Of a DNA stretch of 64,000 nt, positions 52,899 through 62,314 are shown in pieces. Origin of the DNA: GCA-2683825 sp965662355. Lineage in GTDB: Bacteria; Planctomycetota; UBA1135; GCA-002686595. The stretch covers positions 124,001-188,000 of the forward strand of contig CBFIHP010000009.1 of assembly GCA_965662355.1 (NCBI GenBank), given 5' to 3'. The notes below the pieces were generated by a model. It had not been told where the DNA came from. It worked only from the letters and a program-made list of their open reading frames with translations, and searched no databases. The first letter of the stretch is position 1, and every line of letters starts with the position of its first letter. A program made the position numbers and the translations under genes.

Positions 52899-53759
52899 CT
52901 ACTTGCGTTCTGGCTTGTGCTTGAGTCGCGTGCCGGGTTCCCACATCGGTTGTTGCAACGATGAGCCTCCATCGACCGTCGTGCAGGCGCCGGTCATCCA
53001 GCTGTTCAACGGAGACAAAAGGTAGAGGCAATGGGCCGCCATCTCCAGGGACGTGCCGAAACGCTTCAGTGGCACCATGCGCTCCATATTGCGTTGTTGG
53101 TCGTCGTCCGGCCAGAGGTTGGCTCCGGCTCCATCGCTTTCGAAGGGGCCGGGTGCGATGGCGTTGACGCGGATGCCGTGACGCGCCCACTCCGACGCCA
53201 GGGTCTTCGTCATGGTCAGGACGCCGGCCTTGGCCGAGGCCGAATGCACGACACCGGGCATGCCGCTCCAGGCGTAGGTCGCGACGATGTTGAGGATCTG
53301 GCCCCCGCCGTTCTTGATCATCGTGCGCCCGAACGAGCGGCTGCAGTAGAACGTGCCGTCGAGGACGATGCCGAGCACGGAACGCCAGGCGTTGGCCGAC
53401 ATGCGCTCGGCGGGGCAGACGAAGTTCCCGGCGGCGTTGTTGACCAGAATGTCGACCTTGCCATGGGTCTTCACGATCTCCATGGCCGTCTCGTGGACAA
53501 TGTCCGACTCGCGCACGTCCATGGCCCGGGCCGTGATGTCCCAGCCCTTCTCCCGGGCCTCCTCCAGGAGCGGCGTGTGGTGCTCGGGGTTGCGCGAGAG
53601 CACGCAGACCCGGGCTCCGCGCTCCGCGAGGCCTCGGCTCAGCTCGAGCCCGAGGCCCGTTCCTCCGCCCGTGATCACCGCTACCTGGTCGGCGAAGGTG
53701 TCGCCGGGCAAAAACCGTTCGATTCGCTCACGAGAAGGGGGACTCAGGGGGGCGCTCAT
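52899..53759 (-). CDS. SDR oxidoreductase, 2,4-dienoyl-CoA reductase-like
   Basis: A 286-aa NAD(P)H-dependent short-chain dehydrogenase. The cofactor loop is TGGGTGLGLEL (about 30-40), followed by LVNNAAGNF and the catalytic-lysine region HSASAKAGVLTMTKTLASEW. The classical YxxxK is not in its usual place: the Tyr is displaced (VATYAWSGM), as in mitochondrial dienoyl-CoA reductases (DECR), and the ASAKAG and GNF motifs fit that branch. It would reduce 2,4-dienoyl-CoA during unsaturated fatty-acid oxidation. It diverges from a PaaZ/BoxD-type aldehyde dehydrogenase gene, 59 bases away. Confidence 0.87.
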   Translation of the reverse strand: MSAPLSPPSRERIERFLPGDTFADQVAVITGGGTGLGLELSRGLAERGARVCVLSRNPEHHTPLLEEAREKGWDITARAMDVRESDIVHETAMEIVKTHGKVDILVNNAAGNFVCPAERMSANAWRSVLGIVLDGTFYCSRSFGRTMIKNGGGQILNIVATYAWSGMPGVVHSASAKAGVLTMTKTLASEWARHGIRVNAIAPGPFESDGAGANLWPDDDQQRNMERMVPLKRFGTSLEMAAHCLYLLSPLNSWMTGACTTVDGGSSLQQPMWEPGTRLKHKPERK

Positions 53760-53818
53760 GTAGTAAAGACTGGCAGAATGTCGCCCCGAAACAAAGGTCC
53801 CGAACCTATCCAGAAGCG

Positions 53819-55351
53819 ATGATCACGCTCGAGAGCTACACGCAAGGCAAGTGGCAGGCCGGATCCGGCAAGGCCGCAACGCTGTTCAACCCGACCACCG
53901 AAGAGGCCCTGGCCGAGGCGAGCTCGGGCGGCGTCGATTTGAAGGCGGCCCTCGCCTGGGGGCGCGACGTTGGCGGACCCGCCCTCCGCGAGCTCGGTTT
54001 TCCGAAGCGCGGTGAGATGCTGAAGGCCCTCTCGGGGGCCATCCACGAGCATCGCGACGAGCTTCTCGACCTCTCGATCCAGAGCGCCGGGACGACGCGC
54101 TCCGACGCCAAGTTCGACATCGACGGCGCCACCGGGACGCTGGCGGCCTACGCGTACTTCGCCAAGGAGATCGAACACACGGAGCACCTACCCGACGGGG
54201 AAGGCGGTCAACTCGGACGAACGCGACGTTTCTGGGGCCAACACATCCTCGTTCCCAAACACGGTATCGCCGTCCACATCAACGCCTTCAATTTCCCGGC
54301 TTGGAACATGGCCGAGAAGATGGCGTGCTCGCTTCTGGCTGGCATGCCCGTCATCGAGAAGCCCGGCACTCCGACCGCCATGCTCGCCTGGCGTTTGGCA
54401 CGGATCATCATCGATTCGGGCGTACTCCCGCCCGGTGCGTTCCAGTTCGTCTGCGGCAGTGCCCGCGAGCTCCTGGACCACACCGGGCCGCAGGACTGCG
54501 TGGCCTTCACGGGCTCTTCCCAAACGGGGGCACTGCTGCGCGGCAACCCGAACGCCGTGAAGCACAACGTCCACGTCAACATCGAGGCTGACTCGCTGAA
54601 CGCTGCCGTTCTCGGGCCTGACATCGATACCGACGCCGAGGCCTACGGACTCTTTCTGTCGAACGTCCAGGTGGACATGACTCAGAAGACCGGACAGAAG
54701 TGCACCGCCGTGCGCCGCATCCTCGTCCCCACGGAGCGGGTCGACGCCGTCTGCGAGGATCTCTGTGCGAGCCTCGCCCGTATCAAGGTCGGCGACCCTG
54801 CCGAGCGCGAAACCCGCATGGGCCCCTTGGCCTCGGCGGCTCAGCTCACCGACGTCACCAACGGAATGGGCCAGCTCGCGGCCCACGCGGACGTGCTCAC
54901 CGGTGGAGCGGAACGAACAACGGACAAGGGCTACTTCGTCGCGCCCACCTTGTTGAAGGCCAAGGACGCGGCGACTGGCATCTTCCACGAGCTCGAGGTC
55001 TTTGGCCCCTGCGCTACGGTGCTGCCCTACTCAGGCAGCGCCGAGGATGCTATCGCTTTGACGAACCAGGGTGGCGGCGGATTGGTCGCCAGCCTGTACT
55101 CGAACGATCGCACCTTTGGCGAGGCCGTTTGTCGAGGCATCTCGCCCTGGCACGGTCGGGTTTGGATCGGCTCCGACAAGCTCGCGGATCAGGCGACGCC
55201 GCCCGGAATGGTTCTACCCGCGTGCAATCACGGTGGCCCGGGGCGGGCTGGAGGGGGCAGCGAGCTCGGTGGATTGCGCGGATTGGACCCGTACCTGCAG
55301 CGCGTATCGGTGCAGGGCTTCCAGGGCTTGGTGGAGAAGGCCTTCGGGTAG
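53819..55351 (+). CDS. CoA-thioester semialdehyde dehydrogenase, PaaZ/BoxD type
   Basis: A 510-aa aldehyde dehydrogenase of the PaaZ branch. Substrate-binding HINAFNFPAWNMAEKMACSL, Glu region NIEADSLNAAVLG, catalytic Cys in KTGQKCTAVRRI (about residue 297), and LEVFGPCATVLPY are present. It has only the ALDH domain and lacks the C-terminal MaoC-like hydratase domain of PaaZ, so it resembles BoxD (3,4-dehydroadipyl-CoA semialdehyde dehydrogenase) or split PaaZ. No other box or paa gene is in the window. Starts at ATG 53819, divergent from the DECR-like SDR. Confidence 0.86.
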   Translation: MITLESYTQGKWQAGSGKAATLFNPTTEEALAEASSGGVDLKAALAWGRDVGGPALRELGFPKRGEMLKALSGAIHEHRDELLDLSIQSAGTTRSDAKFDIDGATGTLAAYAYFAKEIEHTEHLPDGEGGQLGRTRRFWGQHILVPKHGIAVHINAFNFPAWNMAEKMACSLLAGMPVIEKPGTPTAMLAWRLARIIIDSGVLPPGAFQFVCGSARELLDHTGPQDCVAFTGSSQTGALLRGNPNAVKHNVHVNIEADSLNAAVLGPDIDTDAEAYGLFLSNVQVDMTQKTGQKCTAVRRILVPTERVDAVCEDLCASLARIKVGDPAERETRMGPLASAAQLTDVTNGMGQLAAHADVLTGGAERTTDKGYFVAPTLLKAKDAATGIFHELEVFGPCATVLPYSGSAEDAIALTNQGGGGLVASLYSNDRTFGEAVCRGISPWHGRVWIGSDKLADQATPPGMVLPACNHGGPGRAGGGSELGGLRGLDPYLQRVSVQGFQGLVEKAFG

Positions 55352-55392
55352 ACGACCGAGGCGAGAAAGGACGGAGGGGTTAAAAGGACGGA

Positions 55393-55425
55393 GGCGAGCC
55401 CCCATCACCCCTGTGTTGGCTCGCC
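55393..55425. terminator. Possible bidirectional stem-loop terminator
   Basis: GGCGAGCC (55393-55400) and GGCTCGCC (55418-55425) form a perfect 8-bp stem between convergent genes. The loop is 17 bases; the + strand lacks a T run, and the minus strand shows TCCTTTTAA a few bases after the stem. Confidence 0.35.
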
Positions 55426-55454
55426 CCCTAGACCGGGTTGGGAGAGGTCCTGCC

Positions 55455-56759
55455 TCAATTCCCCCGGCCTACCGGAGTCGAAGGGGGTCCTGGCGGTGAT
55501 AAAACCGCCTTCCATTCGTCTCCGTGTTCTTTCCACCACCGCTCCCAAGAAGCGGTCGTATTTCCCGGTTCGGCACCGGTGAGCCCTGCCAGTGATCGAC
55601 GGACCGCGGAGCGTTCCGTGGCGATCGATGTTTCGTGAATACCGATGGCGGCTGCCTCGAGGACGATGCCTTCGGTAAGGACATTGATGACCGGATCCGC
55701 GATGGCGGAACTCTGAGCTACCTCGACGTCGAAGTCTTGAACGTAGGCGAACTGTCGCCCGATGTAGATGTGCGAGCGAGGGGCGCCGTTATTCGTAGCG
55801 CTTTGTTTCTTGAGTGAGGTGAGGTGGCTCATCAGCGGTGCGACGGCCGCCTTGTAGTTCATGGTGCCGAGGGCAACTGCTGCATTCTTGCGAACCGTTC
55901 CTTGTTTCGAGCCGAGAGCGCGAATTGCGGGAACGGCAACCGCCGGATCACCGACTTCGCGCAGGGCGAGAGCCGCGCCGGTGCGCACATCGCCGGAGAC
56001 GTCGAGCACGGCGCGCGAGAGCAACGGACGCACGTGGCGACCGGGGAAGACGCGTCGCAGCCCAAGGGTCGCGAAGGTACGGCGGTTGGTCGTCTTGGAG
56101 TGAAGTTCGGCGAGCAGGCGTTTCTCGAGTCCGTCGATCTCGTCGGCCATCTTCAAGCGCTGCGCCGCGATTTCCTGAATCGCGGGACTGCCCTGCGCAC
56201 ACACCGACAGCAACGCGTCGAGGTGCGAAGCGTCGAGTTGTTCGGAACGAGGAAGTCCGACCGGCGGGTCGCGCCGTTCGAGAACGGCGCACGCTTGTTC
56301 GTGGTCGGGCTCTTTCCTCAGGATGGCGTCGATGGCCTGGAGACCCTCGACATACAGGCCCTCTTGGAGGAGCCAGTCCCCGTAGGCGGCTCGGCGTAGA
56401 TGATCTTTGCGCGACTGTCGCTCGAGCTTGCGCGATTGTGCGAGCACGTCCTTTTCCAGTTTCGCCCGGATCACCATCGCGCCCGGGATCGAAACCCAAT
56501 CGCCGCGTTGCTGGATTTCCCAGGACCCCCCGGTTTTCTCGCGAGCCTTCCCGCGATAGACGAGTCCCGAATTGAGATGCAGGAGCATCTTCCTGGTCTT
56601 GGAAACCGCCTCTGTCACTTCCGCCTTGGCCTGCTCCGGGGCTTCTTGACGCGCGCCGGCCGGTCCGGCGGCGAAGGCGAGGAGCAACGCAGGCAACAAT
56701 GCGGGGAGCACGGAGCCTGGGCTGGCAAAGTAGGGAGGAGTGAGGGTTCTATCTCGCAT
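55455..56759 (-). CDS. HEAT-repeat exported protein
   Basis: A 434-aa predicted exported protein. A signal peptide (LPALLPALLLAFAAGPAGA) precedes a charged linker with a Lys-rich coil at about 90-125. The C-terminal half has HEAT-like helical repeats, such as RAVLDVSGDVRTGAALALRE, ALGSKQGTVRKNAAVALGTM and KAAVAPLMSHLTSLKKQSAT. The N-terminal portion includes HLNSGLVYRGKAREKTGGSW, a beta-strand pair. No enzymatic motif is seen. It is on the minus strand, downstream of comEC, with a 91-base gap. Confidence 0.72.
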   Translation of the reverse strand: MRDRTLTPPYFASPGSVLPALLPALLLAFAAGPAGARQEAPEQAKAEVTEAVSKTRKMLLHLNSGLVYRGKAREKTGGSWEIQQRGDWVSIPGAMVIRAKLEKDVLAQSRKLERQSRKDHLRRAAYGDWLLQEGLYVEGLQAIDAILRKEPDHEQACAVLERRDPPVGLPRSEQLDASHLDALLSVCAQGSPAIQEIAAQRLKMADEIDGLEKRLLAELHSKTTNRRTFATLGLRRVFPGRHVRPLLSRAVLDVSGDVRTGAALALREVGDPAVAVPAIRALGSKQGTVRKNAAVALGTMNYKAAVAPLMSHLTSLKKQSATNNGAPRSHIYIGRQFAYVQDFDVEVAQSSAIADPVINVLTEGIVLEAAAIGIHETSIATERSAVRRSLAGLTGAEPGNTTASWERWWKEHGDEWKAVLSPPGPPSTPVGRGN

Positions 56760-56850
56760 CGGGTGGCCTCTGCGTACTTTCCAATACGCCTGCTGGGACG
56801 GGCGGTTGCCGGAAAAGACTGATCTTCCGGTTCAACTCAGGTGAGATTGC

Positions 56851-59289
56851 TCAGTTGCTGCGTCCGTAGGTGTTGAGAGAGGAGTCAGGGGCCGAGATTT
56901 GGCGGTCTGCGTCGCCTGCGGCCCGTGTCCTGGCATGCAATCGCAGTGCCAGGGGGCCGTTCCCGGTCCAGCCCCAGTGTTCTCGTCGTCGTTGCAGCTC
57001 GCCAGCCACCGAAGGCGGGGTCGCGGCGCTGATCCAGATTTCCTCCGGTTCGAGTGTCTCGAGCAACTCTCCGAGGAGCGCTGTTTCCGATCCGTGGTGT
57101 GGGAAGAGCACCAGTCGCCGGCTCCCGGGCTCGAGTAGCTCGAGGGTGGCCCGCAAGCCGGGCCCCTCCGCGTCTCCGAAGAGCACGATTGCCGACCCGC
57201 AAAAAACCAATTCCAGGGCGCTGGAACCCTCATTTCCGGCCTGTTCGAGGCCACGCACCCAGTCCAGCCGCAGGGTTCCCCCATAAAGGGAGGAAAGCTC
57301 CATCCGGCCCCGATCGAGGCTCAGGTGCAGGAGGTCGGCTGGCGAATCTCGACGGATGGCGGCCGGAAGAGGCCCAAACCAGCGCCGTGGGGGATAGCGC
57401 AGCGCGAGCTGGGCGAGTGCCGAAATGTGGTCGTGATCGCCATGGGTGACGAGGACATCGGGCCGGCCCACATCCCAGGCAGCCAGCTGGGGCCGCAGGG
57501 CCTCGGAAAAGACCCGTTTTCGGTCCCGGGAACCCGCATCAAAAACCAGAGCGGGCAAGCCCGGGGCACGTACGAGGACCGCGGTCCCGTGACCTACGTC
57601 GAGGACAACGAGTTCGAATCCGCTCGGCGCAGCCGCACATGGAAGCAGGAGCATCCCCCACAGGAGCCAGGCTGCCCGACGCGCCCAGGGCGGCGATCCG
57701 CAGCAGGTGTAGAACCACATCGCGGATCCGAGGGCGAGCAGCGGGAAGGGCCGCACGGGCAGAGACAGCGGCGTGGCGGGCAGTCGGTCCGCGAGCTGGA
57801 TCAGGCCCACGAGCCCGCTGGAGAGCACTTCGATAGCGCTCGCCAGGAGCGGCTCCAGCAACGCCGAGGGGCAGGCGACCCCCGCCCATCCGAGGGCGGT
57901 GATGCCCGCTACCAGAAACCCACAGGGCAGACTCAAGAGCCAACCGATGGGGGCGATCTCGCCGAACACGTTCCAGACGAGTGGCAAGGTCGCGAAGCTG
58001 GCCGCCAGGGAAACGGCCAGCCCGACGGCCACGATCCGTCCAAGCTTTGCGGCGACGATTCGTCCCAGCCGAAGCGGCCAGGGGGCCAGCTCGGAATCCG
58101 GGCTGAGCCTCGCACGCCTGCCCCACAGGCAAGCGAGCAGCGGCCGTGTTCCGACCAAAATGCCCAGCGTCGCCAGGTAGGAGAGCTGCAACGAGAGCCC
58201 GTCCAGCCCCACGGGGTCGCTGAGTACCTCGACGAGCAACGCGCATGACCAAACGGAGAGTCCATCGGGTATGCGTCCCGAGCCGCGATCGGCTCGCGAG
58301 AAGAACGGGCCACTGCGCGGCACCCACGTGGCGAACAGGGCCAGGCTGGTGGTCAACGCTGCACGCACGACCGCCGGCCCACCACCCGCGACCGTGGCGT
58401 AGAACAACAGTGCTGCTGCGCGGACCACTGCGACCAGGGGATCCTCGCAGCGCGGCCAACGCTGTGCCACCAGCCACCCCACGAGACGCGTCAAGGGAAA
58501 CAGAACGAGCGAGGCGAAGAGCGCCACGTGCAAACCCGAGAGCGCCAGCAAGTGTCGTGTTCCCGTGCGCGTGAAGAGATCCGCGCGACCGGCGGGCAGC
58601 CCGTCGCGCTCGCCGACCAACAGGGCCTGCACGAGCCCCTGTCCGCTTTTCCCCTCGAGGCGCTGCGAGCGGCTTCGAATACACCCGCGTAGCCTGCGGA
58701 TCCATCCAAAGGACGCAGTCGGCAGTGTGCCCTTTGCGTTCCCGAGCACCAGGAACTCGTCGGGTTGCAAGTGGGAGGTGGCCAGCCATCCGGCCTTTCC
58801 GAGGCGTCCGGGGTGCTCGCTGCGGGGAAAGGGCACGAGCACGCCTCCGGCGAGAGCGACCACGAGTGCACCGTCGGGGGGAGCTGCGTCGCACGTGTAG
58901 AGAATGGGGTGGGCGCTCTCAGTGGAGCCGACGGGCTTGAGATACCCACGGCGCGCCCCGAGCGCTTGCCAGTTTCCGACCAGGGCCTGCCCACGCTCAC
59001 TTGGTATTCGACGGACCGAAACGGAGGCGTGCTCGGGCAGGGGGCCCCGGACCTCGAGGAACCCTCGACCCACGGACAGGAGCACGAAGAGCATCAGGAA
59101 TCCGGGGCGCATCCGATTGGCAGCACGCACGACCAGCAAGGCCGCGCCCAGAAACGCGAGCCCGCGCTGCAGCTCGTGGCGGCCGAGGGCCAAACCGGCC
59201 AGCGTTCCGAGGGCGAGGATCAAGGCCGGGTAGAGCAGGACGCGCCTCGTCGGTGTCTCCCTCAGCCGTGCCCTTTCGGTCCGCTCCAT
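56851..59289 (-). CDS. comEC: DNA uptake channel ComEC/Rec2
   Basis: An 812-aa polytopic inner-membrane protein for uptake of single-stranded DNA. The competence domain includes GLVQALLVGERDGLPAGRAD, TGTRHLLALSGLHVALFASL and several hydrophobic segments. The C-terminal metallo-beta-lactamase-like domain has LDVGHGTAVLV, THGDHDHISAL and LFPHHGSETALL. Starts: ATG at 59289 rather than TTG at 59295. Possible partners in the window are the type IV pilus genes and comM. It diverges from coaD. Confidence 0.92.
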   Translation of the reverse strand: MERTERARLRETPTRRVLLYPALILALGTLAGLALGRHELQRGLAFLGAALLVVRAANRMRPGFLMLFVLLSVGRGFLEVRGPLPEHASVSVRRIPSERGQALVGNWQALGARRGYLKPVGSTESAHPILYTCDAAPPDGALVVALAGGVLVPFPRSEHPGRLGKAGWLATSHLQPDEFLVLGNAKGTLPTASFGWIRRLRGCIRSRSQRLEGKSGQGLVQALLVGERDGLPAGRADLFTRTGTRHLLALSGLHVALFASLVLFPLTRLVGWLVAQRWPRCEDPLVAVVRAAALLFYATVAGGGPAVVRAALTTSLALFATWVPRSGPFFSRADRGSGRIPDGLSVWSCALLVEVLSDPVGLDGLSLQLSYLATLGILVGTRPLLACLWGRRARLSPDSELAPWPLRLGRIVAAKLGRIVAVGLAVSLAASFATLPLVWNVFGEIAPIGWLLSLPCGFLVAGITALGWAGVACPSALLEPLLASAIEVLSSGLVGLIQLADRLPATPLSLPVRPFPLLALGSAMWFYTCCGSPPWARRAAWLLWGMLLLPCAAAPSGFELVVLDVGHGTAVLVRAPGLPALVFDAGSRDRKRVFSEALRPQLAAWDVGRPDVLVTHGDHDHISALAQLALRYPPRRWFGPLPAAIRRDSPADLLHLSLDRGRMELSSLYGGTLRLDWVRGLEQAGNEGSSALELVFCGSAIVLFGDAEGPGLRATLELLEPGSRRLVLFPHHGSETALLGELLETLEPEEIWISAATPPSVAGELQRRREHWGWTGNGPLALRLHARTRAAGDADRQISAPDSSLNTYGRSN

Positions 59290-59407
59290 TCGCAAAGGAC
59301 CCCGTGGCGCCGGGCGCGGTTGCGTGGAGTGCTGGAAATCACCGCCATCCTCGCCCGCGGGTCGCGCCAGGCCTGCCAGGCGGCACTCATTGCACTAAGA
59401 TGGCCCC

Positions 59408-59884
59408 GTGACCCACGTCCTCTTTCCCGGAACCTTCGATCCCCCGACACTCGGGCACCTCGATCTCGTGCGGCGTTCGGTGGCGCTCTTCGGCCGCGTG
59501 ACCGTCGCCCTGGCCGAGCACCCGACGAAGCAGTCGCTCTTCACGGTTCCCGAGCGCATCCAGCTCCTGCGCGAGAGCACCCGGGACCACGACGGCGTCG
59601 CGGTCGTGCACCTCGAGGGGCTCGTGATCGATGCCTGCGAAGCCTTTGGATGCGACGCGATCGTGCGCGGCGTGCGCTCGGGCACGGACTTCGACTACGA
59701 AGCACTCATGGCCTGGACGAATCGCTCGTTGCTCGAGCGCATCGATACCGTGCTCCTGCCCGCCTCACCGGCGGTCGCGCACATCACCTCGACCCTCGTA
59801 CGTCAGATCGCGCAGATGGGCGGGGATGCTTCCAAGCTCGTTCCGGAACCTGTTCTCGCGCTTTTGAAGAGGCGTTTCCCCTAG
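59408..59884 (+). CDS. coaD: Phosphopantetheine adenylyltransferase CoaD
   Basis: A 158-aa cytosolic nucleotidyltransferase for the fourth step of coenzyme A synthesis (ATP plus 4'-phosphopantetheine to dephospho-CoA). Signatures: FPGTFDPPTLGHLDLV with the T/HxGH motif, RGVRSGTDFDYEALMAWTNR, and HITSTLVRQIAQMGGD for the nucleotide. Full length. GTG at 59408 is the start, 118 bases from divergent comEC. Confidence 0.95.
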   Translation: MTHVLFPGTFDPPTLGHLDLVRRSVALFGRVTVALAEHPTKQSLFTVPERIQLLRESTRDHDGVAVVHLEGLVIDACEAFGCDAIVRGVRSGTDFDYEALMAWTNRSLLERIDTVLLPASPAVAHITSTLVRQIAQMGGDASKLVPEPVLALLKRRFP

Positions 59885-59909
59885 CCAGCGCTCCCAGGGG
59901 CCGACGAGA

Positions 59910-60425
59910 CTAGGGGCGCCAGAAGGCATCCAATACGATCTGCCAGCCCGTCTTCGGGTCCTTGCGCCACAGGAAAGCGAACTCGACGACCGAGGTCTGG
60001 AGCTCGCCCGCATAGCGCGCTTGCAGCCTGGAGGTTCCGCGCTCGAAGACGATGTCGTCGTTGCCCTCGATGCTGTGGATCTTCAGCTCCCAATCGACGG
60101 GCTCGGTGATATTGGACCAGTAGGCATCGATTTGCTCGCGGCCGCGATAGCGCTGCCCACCGGGCGCGAAGAGCACGGCCTCGTCCGAGTAGAAGTCGGC
60201 GACGCCCAGCATGTCCCCGGACCGGAAGCGCTCCTCCAGAAGATCGGTGTACTCGATGATCATCTTCACAGGGGCGTTGGTGCCCTTGCACGCACCGAAG
60301 AGGGGCGCGCAGAGGAGGCACGCGAGCCTCAGGGCAGCGATGGATTTTCTCCCCGGCGCCCGGATGGACGTTCCTCCGGATTCTCCCGTCGAATCCTGGG
60401 GGCGGTGTTCTTCTGGGCGGTGCAT
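59910..60425 (-). CDS. DUF4440/SnoaL-like lipoprotein
   Basis: A 171-aa protein with ATG at 60425, a basic n-region, hydrophobic core and lipobox FGAC, followed by a 120-residue NTF2-like (DUF4440/SnoaL) domain: IIEYTDLLEERFRSGDMLGV, DFYSDEAVLFAPGGQRYRGR, EQIDAYWSN and TGWQIVLDAFWRP. This fold binds small ligands or catalyses varied reactions; nothing specific can be read. The longer frame from 60584 adds residues that are not signal-like. Convergent with coaD at 25 bases. Confidence 0.8.
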   Translation of the reverse strand: MHRPEEHRPQDSTGESGGTSIRAPGRKSIAALRLACLLCAPLFGACKGTNAPVKMIIEYTDLLEERFRSGDMLGVADFYSDEAVLFAPGGQRYRGREQIDAYWSNITEPVDWELKIHSIEGNDDIVFERGTSRLQARYAGELQTSVVEFAFLWRKDPKTGWQIVLDAFWRP

Positions 60426-60468
60426 GGGTGCAGATTGTGGGCAACGTCCACTTGGGATCCAGCTTCTC

Positions 60469-60497
60469 TTGGCGCTCGGGAGCAAGGCTCGCATAAT
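60469..60497 (+). promoter_or_regulatory. Probable sigma-70 promoter for ridA-ychF
   Basis: TTGGCG (60469-60474; 4 of 6 matches) is followed after 17 bases by CATAAT (60492-60497; 5 of 6). The predicted start near 60504 gives a leader of about 34 bases to the ridA ATG. It is the best sigma-70 match in this window. Confidence 0.5.
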
Positions 60498-60537
60498 CCT
60501 CCTCCCAAAATTGCAAGCCACGCCTTCTATCGATCCC

Positions 60538-60924
60538 ATGAGCAAGCTCACACCCGTCGCCACGAGCGAGGCCCCCGCGGCCATCGGACCCTACAGCCAG
60601 GCCATTTTGGCCGGAGACATGGTCTTTTGTTCGGGTCAGATCCCGACCGACCCCGCCACCGGTGCCTTCGTCGAGGGCGGCATCCAGGAGCAGACTCGAC
60701 GCTGCCTTCAAAACCTCCAGAACGTGCTGGCGGAGGCCGGCTCGGGACTGGATCGGGCGGTGCGCCTGACCGTGTTCCTGAAGGACATGGAGGACTTTCC
60801 CAGGATGAACGAGGTTTACGCGAGCTTCTTCCAGGAGACGAAGCCCTCCCGCGCGACCGTCGAGGTCACTCGCTTGCCCAAGGACGCGATGGTCGAGATC
60901 GACTGCATCGCCCTCGTCCGATGA
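60538..60924 (+). CDS. ridA: RidA-family enamine/imine deaminase
   Basis: A 128-aa YjgF/YER057c/UK114 protein. RidA hydrolyses reactive enamine/imine intermediates such as 2-aminoacrylate, preventing PLP-enzyme damage. Motifs: AIGPYSQAILAGDMVFCSGQ, NLQNVLAEAGSGLDRAVRLT, RATVEVTRLPKDAMVEIDCI; the substrate-binding Arg is in SRATVEV. The stop overlaps the ychF start (ATGA), hence co-translation. Confidence 0.94.
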   Translation: MSKLTPVATSEAPAAIGPYSQAILAGDMVFCSGQIPTDPATGAFVEGGIQEQTRRCLQNLQNVLAEAGSGLDRAVRLTVFLKDMEDFPRMNEVYASFFQETKPSRATVEVTRLPKDAMVEIDCIALVR

Positions 60925-62012
60925 GTGTCGCCTGTGGGATCGTCGGTCTGCCCAACATCGGCAAGACCACGCTGTTCAACGCCGCCACCGGAGCCGGTGC
61001 CGAGCGGGCCAATTACGCCTTCAGTACCGTCGAGCCGAACGTGGCCGAGGTCGCCGTACCGGACGAGCGGTTGGAGATCATCCACGGCTTCGTCGAGACC
61101 GACAAGGTCGTCGCCGCACGCGTGCGCCTCGTCGACATCGCCGGTCTGGCCGAAGGCGCGTCCCAGGGCGAAGGCATCGGCAACAAGTTCCTCGGCCACA
61201 TCAAGGAGACCGACGCCCTGATGCACGTCGTGCAGTGCTTCGAGAAGGGCGACGTCGCTCGTGAGAAGCCGGTCGACCCCAAGGGCGACATCGAAGTGCT
61301 CGAGCTCGAGCTGGCCATGGCGGATCTCGAGACCGTCTCGCGCAACGCCGAGCGCGTTGCCAAGAAGGCTCGCACCGGAGACAAGGAAGCCATCTTCCAG
61401 GGCGAGCTGTTCGCCAAGGCCAAGGCGCTACTCGAGGAAGGCACCCAGCTTCGCTCCCAGGAATGGAAGCCCGAGGAACGGGTCGCGCTGCGTCCCTTGT
61501 TTCTCCTGACGACCAAGCCGGTTCTCTACGTGGCCAACGTCGGCGACGACGACAGTATCGGCCAAGGCGCGCACGCCCAGGCCGTCGCGACCCACGCCGA
61601 AAGCGTCGGTTCGCCCTGGATCGCCGTCTGTTGCGATATCGAGTGCGAACTCGGTTCGATGGACGACGACGACCGCGGCATGTTCATGGAGGAGCTAGGC
61701 ATCAAGGAACTGGCCCTTCCACGGCTCCTACAGGCGACCTACAGGCTCCTGGGCCTGCAGACCTTCTTCACGGCCGGGGAGAAAGAAATCAAGGCCTGGA
61801 CGATCTCCGCCGGAGATACGGGCCCCGTCGCCGCCGGCAAGATCCACACCGACTTCGAAAAGGGCTACGTCCGCGTCGAGGTCTACAGCGTGGACGATCT
61901 CGTGGAACACGAGACCGAAACCGCGATCAAGGCCGCCGGCAAGCTCCGCGTCGAGGGGCGTGACTATGCGATGCGGGAGAGTGATATCTGTCACTTCCTC
62001 GTCAACCGATAG
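60921..62012 (+). CDS. ychF: Ribosome-associated ATPase/GTPase YchF (OLA1)
   Basis: A 363-aa OBG-type P-loop NTPase binding the ribosome and preferring ATP. G1 is GLPNIGKTTLFN, the G3 region DIAGLAEGASQGEGIGNKFL followed by GHIKETDALMHVV, and the C-terminal TGS domain includes FFTAGEKEIKAWTI. The terminal DICHFLVNR is the usual DFIHFRFNV-like signature. Full family length. ATG overlaps the ridA stop. Confidence 0.94.
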   Translation: MSVACGIVGLPNIGKTTLFNAATGAGAERANYAFSTVEPNVAEVAVPDERLEIIHGFVETDKVVAARVRLVDIAGLAEGASQGEGIGNKFLGHIKETDALMHVVQCFEKGDVAREKPVDPKGDIEVLELELAMADLETVSRNAERVAKKARTGDKEAIFQGELFAKAKALLEEGTQLRSQEWKPEERVALRPLFLLTTKPVLYVANVGDDDSIGQGAHAQAVATHAESVGSPWIAVCCDIECELGSMDDDDRGMFMEELGIKELALPRLLQATYRLLGLQTFFTAGEKEIKAWTISAGDTGPVAAGKIHTDFEKGYVRVEVYSVDDLVEHETETAIKAAGKLRVEGRDYAMRESDICHFLVNR

Positions 62013-62101
62013 GGCGTATTGCACGTCTCACCACATCCGAGGCCGCTGTGTGGTTGGTTTCGTAGCGACGTAACGAACTGTGGGTGGTGTGCGGCTCCGT
62101 G

Positions 62102-62314
62102 TCAAACGCCGTTGCCCTTCTTGCGCATGAGCCCCATCGCGGTCCCGCCAGTGATCAAGCCTGCGAGGAAGGATAGGCTCAGGGCGGCGGCGCGGGACAT
62201 GCTGACGGTGAAGAAGAGGATGCGCGTGTCGATGGTTTCGCGGTTCTGATAGAAGATCACCGCTGCGAGGATCACGAGGATCAGAACGACGATCATTTTG
62301 GGGTGTTTCATCAT
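62102..62314 (-). CDS. Small membrane protein, LapA/DUF1049-like
   Basis: A 70-aa protein with two hydrophobic helices (MIVVLILVILAAVIFYQN; ALSLSFLAGLITGGTAMGL) and a positively charged RKKGNGV tail. Spacing and the intervening RETIDTRILFFTVSMS fit the LapA/DUF1049 family of small inner-membrane proteins. Overlaps the upstream DUF4340 gene by four bases (ATGA), so it is the third gene of that operon. Confidence 0.78.
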   Translation of the reverse strand: MMKHPKMIVVLILVILAAVIFYQNRETIDTRILFFTVSMSRAAALSLSFLAGLITGGTAMGLMRKKGNGV

